From Opitutaceae bacterium (lineage in GTDB: Bacteria > Verrucomicrobiota > Verrucomicrobiae > Opitutales > Opitutaceae): a DNA stretch of 6,241 nt. The stretch lies in the NCBI GenBank assembly GCA_031266495.1, contig JAISAX010000188.1, forward strand, positions 1-6,241. Reading direction: 5' to 3'. Below the pieces are notes generated by a model, which saw only the letters and a program-made list of their open reading frames with translations, made no database searches and was not told where the DNA came from. A program made the translations under genes and the position numbers. Below, piece by piece: positions 1-4,795 of the stretch. Position 1 is the stretch's first letter. Each line of letters opens with the position of its first letter.

Positions 1-28
1 GGGCAGGAGAACTCGCCGGAGGGATCAT
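1..28 (-). CDS. Possible 5' end of a further minus-strand gene, cut by the window edge
   Basis: An ATG on the minus strand at 28-26 opens a frame that reads M-I-P-P-A-S-S-P-A to the window edge without a stop. There is no Shine-Dalgarno match upstream, but ileS and the dksA-like gene also lack one. Context is the main support: the frame follows the dksA-like gene in the same direction, and in chlamydiae, as I recall, lspA (lipoprotein signal peptidase) lies next to dksA. Nine codons cannot identify a product, so lspA is only a guess from gene order. Confidence 0.2.
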
Positions 29-64
29 GTGGTGTTCGGACTCGGGTGGGAGGAATTTTCAGGA

Positions 65-183
65 GCAGCGGTCTCCCGAGCGCTGCGACGACGCAGAGCG
101 TCGCACGGTCCGGAGGCGAGGCGCGTTGCGCCTCGTCACAGCGGCAGGAATGCCGCCGCTCCCACAGCGGGCGGGACGCCCGC
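65..183. repeat. Cluster of GC-rich hairpins downstream of the dksA-like gene
   Basis: Five short inverted repeats are packed into about 120 bp. They are GCAGCG/CGCTGC (65-70 with 81-86), TGCGACG/CGTCGCA (84-90 with 99-105), CGAGGCGC/GCGCCTCG (117-124 with 128-135), AGCGGC/GCCGCT (140-145 with 155-160) and GCGGGCG/CGCCCGC (167-173 with 177-183). The first two overlap and cannot form together. In the direction of transcription the cluster begins 28 nt after the stop codon at 211. No T-run follows any stem, so a classical intrinsic terminator is not shown. The arrangement looks like a dispersed extragenic palindromic (REP-like) element that could stabilise the 3' end of the ileS-dksA transcript or help end it. 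The rest of 1-210 shows nothing else convincing. Confidence 0.65.
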
Positions 184-210
184 GCCACACGGCAAAGCCT
201 GCAATAATGC

Positions 211-1590
211 TCATTCGTCAACGTCGGCGTCGTCCATCATCTTGCCGCCGTCTTCGCCGAGTTCGGCGAGGAGGCCGGCCTGGCCGCGGGGACGGTAGCG
301 TGTTTTTTCGACTTCCTTCTGCGCCTCCGTCGAATAACGGGTGAAGGGCACGGCGAGCAGCCGGTCCCTGGCGATGGGTTTTTGCGTGATCTCGCAGATG
401 CCGTAGGTGCCGGCTTTGATGCGCTGGATGGCGGCGTCGATTTCGGAGAGCGCTTCCTGTTCGCTGGCCACCATGCTGAGCGCGAAATCGCGGTCAAAGG
501 TGTCTGTGCCGGCGTCGGCCATGTGCTGGCCGTAGCTGGAGAGGTCGCCGGCATCGTCCTTGGCGGAGCGTTTCAGCGTTTCCTCGGTGTGGCTTTCGAG
601 CTGCCCGCTGGCGTGCCGGCGGAGGTCGATGAGGAGTTTGTAGTAGCGGCGGAATTTTTCCGGGATCTGCGACTCCTCGGTCTCGGCCACGCTCTTTTTT
701 GCGGCGGGGTTGAAGCCGAGGATGTCGGCGAGCGATGCGGCCTGCACGCGGTTGGGCGTGGCGGGCCTCGCGGCCTTTTCGGCTTCGGCGAGGCGGGCGG
801 CGCGGGCGCGGGCGATGGCAGCCGCGCTCTGCTCGGGCGTGGCCTCGGCGGCGGCGCTCTGCCTGGCGATCTCGCGGACTTCGTCGAGCGTGAAGGCGAT
901 GGGCTTGGCGGGTTTCTCGCGACGGGCGAGAATGCTGCTGCGGAGGCGATCCTTGGCGGATGCTTTGCCTGTTGCCTTGCCCGATGCCTTGCCGGTAACG
1001 GCGGACTCGGGCCGGGCCCTGACGACGCCGCCGGATGCAGGAGCCGCGTGTTTTTTCGCCTTGTCCGGGACGGCGCCGGCGCTTTTGGAGCCGGCGGTGT
1101 TCCTGGCGCTTCGGGCTTTCGGAGTTTTCGCGGTTTTCGTGGTTTTCGTAGCTTTCGCGGATTTCGCAGGAGAGGCGGAGTGAGTGGCTGATTTGGCCGG
1201 GACTTTCATGATCGATTTTATGGTAGCTGCTTTCGCGTCAGTTGTCCCGTCCGGAGGGGCGGGATGCGCGGTGGATTCTTCGGAAGAACGACGGGCAGCA
1301 GGCCGGGTGGCCGGGCTGGCGTTTTTCTGCCGTGAGGATCGGGTTTCCGTTTTCGGTTTCTGATTCGGTTGCTGACCGGTTTCCGGTTTCGGTTTGGCCG
1401 TCGGGGCGGTGGCCCGTCCGGTTTTCGCAGCCGGTACCGTCTTCGCACTTTTCGCGTTCACAAGCGGTCTCGTCTTTTTCACGGGACGGGGCGCGGATGG
1501 GGCGGGTTTGGCGGGTGTTCCGGTTTTGTTGCTGGCGGTTGCGGTCTTCCCGTTTTCGTCGGGGACGTTTTTTTTCTTTTTTTGGGTCAT
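211..1590 (-). CDS. dksA: DksA/TraR-family regulator with long basic N-terminal extension and degenerate zinc finger
   Basis: A 459-aa protein. The C-terminal part (about residues 306-432) matches DksA/TraR, which binds the secondary channel of RNA polymerase and, usually with ppGpp, adjusts promoter activity during starvation. Visible hallmarks are a helical region with D363-T-F-D366, corresponding to the acidic coiled-coil tip of E. coli DksA (the tip Ala there is D368 here), and the finger core G-T-Y-G-I-C399 followed by R-L-L-A-V-P. Of the four usual zinc cysteines only C399 remains; the other three positions are T402, S420 and A423, so zinc binding is unlikely. Residues 1-230 are Lys/Ala/Pro/Thr-rich, histone-H1-like and probably disordered; residues 255-275 are Ala/Arg/Glu-rich and probably helical. 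Typical DksA is about 120-150 aa, so the extension is extreme. I chose the ATG at 1590 because the open frame upstream runs back into ileS and reads as non-protein-like; no Shine-Dalgarno is visible. The gene probably shares the ileS transcript. Confidence 0.88.
   Translation of the reverse strand: MTQKKKKNVPDENGKTATASNKTGTPAKPAPSAPRPVKKTRPLVNAKSAKTVPAAKTGRATAPTAKPKPETGQQPNQKPKTETRSSRQKNASPATRPAARRSSEESTAHPAPPDGTTDAKAATIKSIMKVPAKSATHSASPAKSAKATKTTKTAKTPKARSARNTAGSKSAGAVPDKAKKHAAPASGGVVRARPESAVTGKASGKATGKASAKDRLRSSILARREKPAKPIAFTLDEVREIARQSAAAEATPEQSAAAIARARAARLAEAEKAARPATPNRVQAASLADILGFNPAAKKSVAETEESQIPEKFRRYYKLLIDLRRHASGQLESHTEETLKRSAKDDAGDLSSYGQHMADAGTDTFDRDFALSMVASEQEALSEIDAAIQRIKAGTYGICEITQKPIARDRLLAVPFTRYSTEAQKEVEKTRYRPRGQAGLLAELGEDGGKMMDDADVDE
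1114..1167 (-). repeat. Six 9-bp coding repeats encoding (A/T/P)-K-(A/S/T) tripeptides
   Basis: Within the basic extension of the DksA-like protein, residues 142-159 consist of six tripeptides: AKS, AKA, TKT, TKT, AKT and PKA. In DNA they are six diverged 9-bp units, two of them identical (1132-1140 and 1141-1149, plus strand GGTTTTCGT). The repeat is in frame, so gain or loss of a unit adds or removes one lysine-centred tripeptide. It resembles the lysine/alanine repeats of bacterial histone-H1-like tails. Confidence 0.85.
1568..1583 (-). repeat. A7-G-A8 tract at codons 3-9 of the DksA-like gene
   Basis: On the coding strand the start reads ATG ACC CAA AAA AAG AAA AAA AAC, giving a K-K-K-K cluster. 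The tract contains two in-frame heptamers of the X-XXY-YYZ type used in -1 frameshifting: A-AAA-AAG, then A-AAA-AAC. It may simply reflect lysine-rich coding. It is also a likely site for polymerase or ribosome slippage very early in the gene. Confidence 0.7.
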
Positions 1591-1602
1591 GATGTTTTGG
1601 AA

Positions 1603-1616
1603 GGGGGGGGGGGGGG
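1603..1616 (-). repeat. C14 homopolymer in the leader of the DksA-like gene (G14 on the plus strand)
   Basis: The 55-nt spacer between the ileS stop (1646) and the dksA-like start (1590) contains an uninterrupted run of 14 C on the transcribed sense strand. It ends 12 nt before the ATG, where a ribosome-binding site would normally lie. A C-run cannot pair with the anti-Shine-Dalgarno sequence. No terminator or promoter is evident in this spacer, consistent with co-transcription from ileS. Length variation would change the leader without touching the coding frame. Confidence 0.9.
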
Positions 1617-1645
1617 AACGATGTAGGGCTCTGACAGAAAGTTTT

Positions 1646-4609
1646 TCAGGGCACGGCCTGCACGGCCTCGGCACAGCGCGAGCACACGTCGCCGTGGGCG
1701 GTGGCCTGGAGCGCGGGCACCTGGCGCCAGCAGCGGGGACAACGCACGTGGCCGAGCGTCTGGCAATGCACAACGGTCACGCCGAGCGAGGCGTCGACTG
1801 CGTCGGCGGCAGCCGGGCGGAGAGCGACGTGCGACACGATGAAAAGCTCGGGCAGAAAGGCGCGGTGTTTTTCCAGCACGGCGTAGTCGGGTGTGTCGGC
1901 GCCGGCTTCGAGCGTAATGGCCGCATCAAGGGATTTGCCGATCTCGCCGGCCTGGCGGTGCGGCTCAATGGCCTCGGTGACTTGCGCGCGGATGCGCAGG
2001 AGCGTGGCGATGTCGGCCTCGATTTCGGGGTTGGTCCAGGCGGCGGGCGGCGCGGACCAGTCCTGGAGGTGGATGGTGTCGGCGGCGGTGTCGGCGAGTT
2101 CCTTGCCCGACGTGCCCCACGTCCAGGCTTCGTCGGCGGTGAAGGTGAGGACGGGCGCGAGGATTTTTACGAGGACTTCAAAAATGCTGTGGATCGCGGT
2201 TTGTGTGGACCGGCGCAGCGGGGAGGCGGGGGCGAGCGTGTAGAGGCGGTCTTTGATGATGTCGTGGTAAACCGCGGAGAGTGTCGTGGAGCAGAACTGG
2301 CTGCACAGGTGGATGACGCGGTGGTATTCGTAAGCGTCGTACGCGGCGGCGCATTCGGCGACGAGGCGGGCGGCCTGGTGCAGCGCCCAGCGGTCGAGCG
2401 TGTCCATCTGCGCGAGCGGCACGGCGTCGTGGGCCGCCGGGTTGGCGGGATCGGCGGGGTTGGCAGTAAAATCGTGGAGGGTGGAGAGCTGGTAGCGGAG
2501 TGTGTTGCGGAAGAGGCGGTAGGTTTCCGCGACGATGTTGAGGATGCTGCCCTTGTCCTTCAGGTCCTTGTCGAGGTCGGAGACGGTGATGTCCTGCGTA
2601 AAATCCTGCGAGGCGACCCAGAGGCGGATGACGTCGGCGCCGTAATGCGCGATGTAGTTGTCCGAGGTCGGGGGTTTTTCGTACTGGCCGGACTTGGAGA
2701 TTTTTTTGCCGTCCTTGCCGACGATGAAGCCGTGCGTGAGGACGGCGCGGTAGGGGGCGCCGCCTTGCGCGATGACGGCGCACCAGAGCGAGGACTGGAA
2801 CCAGCCGCGGTGTTGGTCGGAGCCTTCGAGGTAGAGGTCGGCGGGCCAGGTGGTGCCGCCCTGCCCGTGGCGGAGCGAGGCGGCGTGCGAGGAGCCGGAA
2901 TCGATCCAGACGTCGAGCGTGTCGCGTCCGCAGGTGAGGAGGGGGGGGGGGGGCCAGCCGGCGGGCAAGGCGATGTTTTGGAGGATGTCGGCGGCGGACG
3001 TGTCGTACCAGTAGTTGGTGCCGCGGGTGGAGATCTTGTCGGCCACGGCACGGGCGACGCCGGCATCAAGGTACGCGTTTTTGTCGGCGTCGTAAAAGGC
3101 GATGATCGGCACGCCCCACGAGCGCTGGCGGCTGATGCACCAGTCGGGACGCGTCTCGACGGCGCCGCGGATGCGGGCGGCGCCCCAGGCGGGGATCCAT
3201 TGCACCTTTTCGATTTCGTCGAGGGTTTTTTTACGGTGCCCCGCCTTGTCGAGCGAGACGAACCACTGGTCCACGGCGCGAAAGATGATCGGCGTCTTCG
3301 AGCGCCAGCAATGCGGGTAGCTGTGCGTGTAGCGGGCCTTGGCAAGGAGCGCGCCGGCGGCGGCGAGTTTTTTCAGGACGGCGATGTTGGCGGGCGAGGT
3401 GCGTTTCGCCTCAAGGTCCTCGACGGTTTCGAGCGTGGTGAGGCCGACGAGATCGGGGGGCACCTGGCCGTCGTCGAGATAACGTCCGTCGTCGCCGACC
3501 GGGCAGTAGATTTCGAGGCCGTACTTGAGGCCGGTGAGATAGTCTTCGCTGCCGTGGCCGGGCGCGGTGTGGACGCAGCCGGTGCCGCTCTCGGTCGTCA
3601 CGTAGTCGGCGAGGACGACGGGCGAGGCGCGGTCGATAAAGGGGTGGCGGGTGGCGAGTTTTTCGAGGGCGGCGCCCTTGCGACGGCTGACAGTGGCGGT
3701 GGCGGCGGCGGCGGCGGATGCGATCGTCTTTTCGTCCGGCTTCGCGGCGGCAAGCACGGCGGGGAGCAGCGCTTCGGCCACGATGATCCGCTCCGCGCCG
3801 AGGTCGGCGACGACGTAATCGACCTCCGGGTGGACGGCGATGGCGAGGTTGGCCGGGATCGTCCACGGCGTGGTCGTCCAGATGACGACCGAAAGCGGTT
3901 TGTCGGCGGGGAGGTTGAACTTTTTTGCCTCGTCGGACGGGACGGCAAACTTCACCCAGATCGAGGGCGAGACGTGGTCCTTGTACTCGATTTCGGCCTC
4001 GGCGAGGGCGGTTTCAAAGGGGATCGACCAGTAAACGGGTTTTTTCGAGCGGTAAACGAGGCCGTTTTCGACAAAGGCCGCGAAGGTGCGGATGACTTCG
4101 GCTTCGTAGGCGGGGGCCTTGGTTTTGTACTCGTTGGCCCAGTCGGCGAGCACGCCGAGGCGCTTGAAGGAAGCGGTCTGCCTGGCGATCCAGCTTTCGG
4201 AAAACGCGTCGCAGCGGGCGCGCAGCTCCGCCGTGGTGAGGTTGACGCCGACGGTTTTGCCGGCGGCCTGAAGTTCGCGCGTCACTTTTTGTTCGATGGG
4301 CAGGCCGTGGCAGTCCCAGCCGGGGACGTAGGGCGTGCGAAAGCCGCGCATGGTTTTGTAACGCAGGGTGATGTCCTTGAGCGTCTTGTTGAGCGCGGTG
4401 CCGATGTGGACGTCGCCGTTGGTGAAGGGCGGACCGTCGTGCAGGATGAAGGTGCGGTCGGAAGCGGCGTTTTTTCGCAAAATGGCGGCGTAGATCCCGA
4501 GTTTTTCCCAATGCGCGATGCGGACGGGTTCGCGTTGCGGAAGGTTCGCCCGCATCGGGAAATCCGTTTTTGGAAGCTGGAGCGTGGTTTTCAGGTCTTC
4601 TTGAGCCAT
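1646..4609 (-). CDS. ileS: Isoleucyl-tRNA synthetase
   Basis: A 987-aa class I aminoacyl-tRNA synthetase that joins isoleucine to tRNA-Ile in the cytoplasm and hydrolyses misactivated valine. Landmarks in order: the N-terminal L-P-K-T-D-F-P-M-R element (12-20); the HIGH-type motif H-I-G-T (68-71) within PFTNGDVHIGT; GWDCHGLPIE (97-106); the CP1 editing domain with WTTTPWT (244-250) and GTGCVHTAPGHGSEDY (342-357, D356 being the expected editing aspartate); DVWIDSGSSH (566-575); EGSDQHRGWF (595-604); and the KMSKS loop as K-I-S-K-S (636-640). A C-terminal zinc site has C957/C960 and C976/C979. This is the bacterial-type architecture; E. coli IleS has 938 residues. Extra length comes partly from an Ala-rich stretch (about 292-312) and a proline run at 553-556. 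The ATG at 4609 gives the normal family N-terminus, although no Shine-Dalgarno precedes it. The dksA-like gene follows after 55 nt. Confidence 0.98.
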   Translation of the reverse strand: MAQEDLKTTLQLPKTDFPMRANLPQREPVRIAHWEKLGIYAAILRKNAASDRTFILHDGPPFTNGDVHIGTALNKTLKDITLRYKTMRGFRTPYVPGWDCHGLPIEQKVTRELQAAGKTVGVNLTTAELRARCDAFSESWIARQTASFKRLGVLADWANEYKTKAPAYEAEVIRTFAAFVENGLVYRSKKPVYWSIPFETALAEAEIEYKDHVSPSIWVKFAVPSDEAKKFNLPADKPLSVVIWTTTPWTIPANLAIAVHPEVDYVVADLGAERIIVAEALLPAVLAAAKPDEKTIASAAAAATATVSRRKGAALEKLATRHPFIDRASPVVLADYVTTESGTGCVHTAPGHGSEDYLTGLKYGLEIYCPVGDDGRYLDDGQVPPDLVGLTTLETVEDLEAKRTSPANIAVLKKLAAAGALLAKARYTHSYPHCWRSKTPIIFRAVDQWFVSLDKAGHRKKTLDEIEKVQWIPAWGAARIRGAVETRPDWCISRQRSWGVPIIAFYDADKNAYLDAGVARAVADKISTRGTNYWYDTSAADILQNIALPAGWPPPPLLTCGRDTLDVWIDSGSSHAASLRHGQGGTTWPADLYLEGSDQHRGWFQSSLWCAVIAQGGAPYRAVLTHGFIVGKDGKKISKSGQYEKPPTSDNYIAHYGADVIRLWVASQDFTQDITVSDLDKDLKDKGSILNIVAETYRLFRNTLRYQLSTLHDFTANPADPANPAAHDAVPLAQMDTLDRWALHQAARLVAECAAAYDAYEYHRVIHLCSQFCSTTLSAVYHDIIKDRLYTLAPASPLRRSTQTAIHSIFEVLVKILAPVLTFTADEAWTWGTSGKELADTAADTIHLQDWSAPPAAWTNPEIEADIATLLRIRAQVTEAIEPHRQAGEIGKSLDAAITLEAGADTPDYAVLEKHRAFLPELFIVSHVALRPAAADAVDASLGVTVVHCQTLGHVRCPRCWRQVPALQATAHGDVCSRCAEAVQAVP
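2941..2953 (-). repeat. C13 homopolymer inside ileS, encoding PPPP
   Basis: The coding strand of ileS has 13 consecutive C: four CCC proline codons (P553-P556) plus the first base of L557. The reading frame is intact at this length. Any change that is not a multiple of three would shift the frame upstream of the K-I-S-K-S loop and abolish the catalytic C-terminal half. The run falls in a variable connection just before the conserved DVWIDSG segment. Confidence 0.95.
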
Positions 4610-4627
4610 GCCAGAGAAAAGCGGCGG

Positions 4628-4655
4628 AGGCTATGGGAAGCGGGAGGCGAGTCAA
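4628..4655 (-). promoter_or_regulatory. Candidate sigma70-type promoter for ileS
   Basis: Reading the minus strand, TTGACT (4655-4650, five of six to TTGACA) is followed after 16 nt by TAGCCT (4633-4628, three of six to TATAAT). Transcription would start near 4621, leaving a leader of only about a dozen nucleotides before the ATG at 4609. That fits the lack of a Shine-Dalgarno sequence. The -10 match is weak. Confidence 0.35.
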
Positions 4656-4678
4656 GGGCAGGCCGCAGGGCATTTCGC

Positions 4679-4715
4679 AGAAGAGAAGAGGAGAGGAGGG
4701 GGGGGGAGGGGAGGA
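4679..4715. repeat. 37-nt pure polypurine/polypyrimidine tract with a G9 run
   Basis: Every base on the plus strand from 4679 to 4715 is A or G, including nine consecutive G at 4698-4706. The transcript-sense strand is therefore all pyrimidine. It lies upstream of the candidate ileS promoter, between the acyltransferase and ileS. Such tracts can form triplex (H-DNA) structures under supercoiling and are prone to slippage. I see no coding role. Confidence 0.85.
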
Positions 4716-4762
4716 TTTTCGATTCTCGATTCCCGATTTTCGATTTCCGGGTCCCGATTCCT
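4714..4762. repeat. Degenerate 7-bp tandem array, consensus GATTYYC, about seven units
   Basis: Seven consecutive 7-bp units start at 4714, 4721, 4728, 4735, 4742, 4749 and 4756. Units one and four are identical (GATTTTC); others are GATTCTC, GATTCCC and GATTTCC. The sixth (GGGTCCC) and seventh (GATTCCT) have drifted. The array abuts the polypurine tract and lies 34 bp past the acyltransferase stop. It resembles the intergenic short tandemly repeated heptamers described in cyanobacteria, but in a decayed state. Confidence 0.8.
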
Positions 4763-4795
4763 GGTTGGGCGCTGAGGCATTGTGTCGTCATATCG

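Noticed and set aside
27..344. Two overlapping plus-strand frames of about 90-105 codons
   Set aside because: They run through the hairpin cluster and antisense to the dksA-like C-terminus, are Arg/Pro/Ser-rich and have no recognisable motif.
1591..1645. Terminator between ileS and the dksA-like gene
   Set aside because: Only a weak CTGA/TCAG pairing is visible, with no T-run in the right direction.
1591..1773. 61-residue N-terminal extension of the DksA-like frame, overlapping the end of ileS
   Set aside because: It covers the ileS C-terminal zinc site in another frame and reads through the C14 run as polyproline. The ATG at 1590 is the simpler start.
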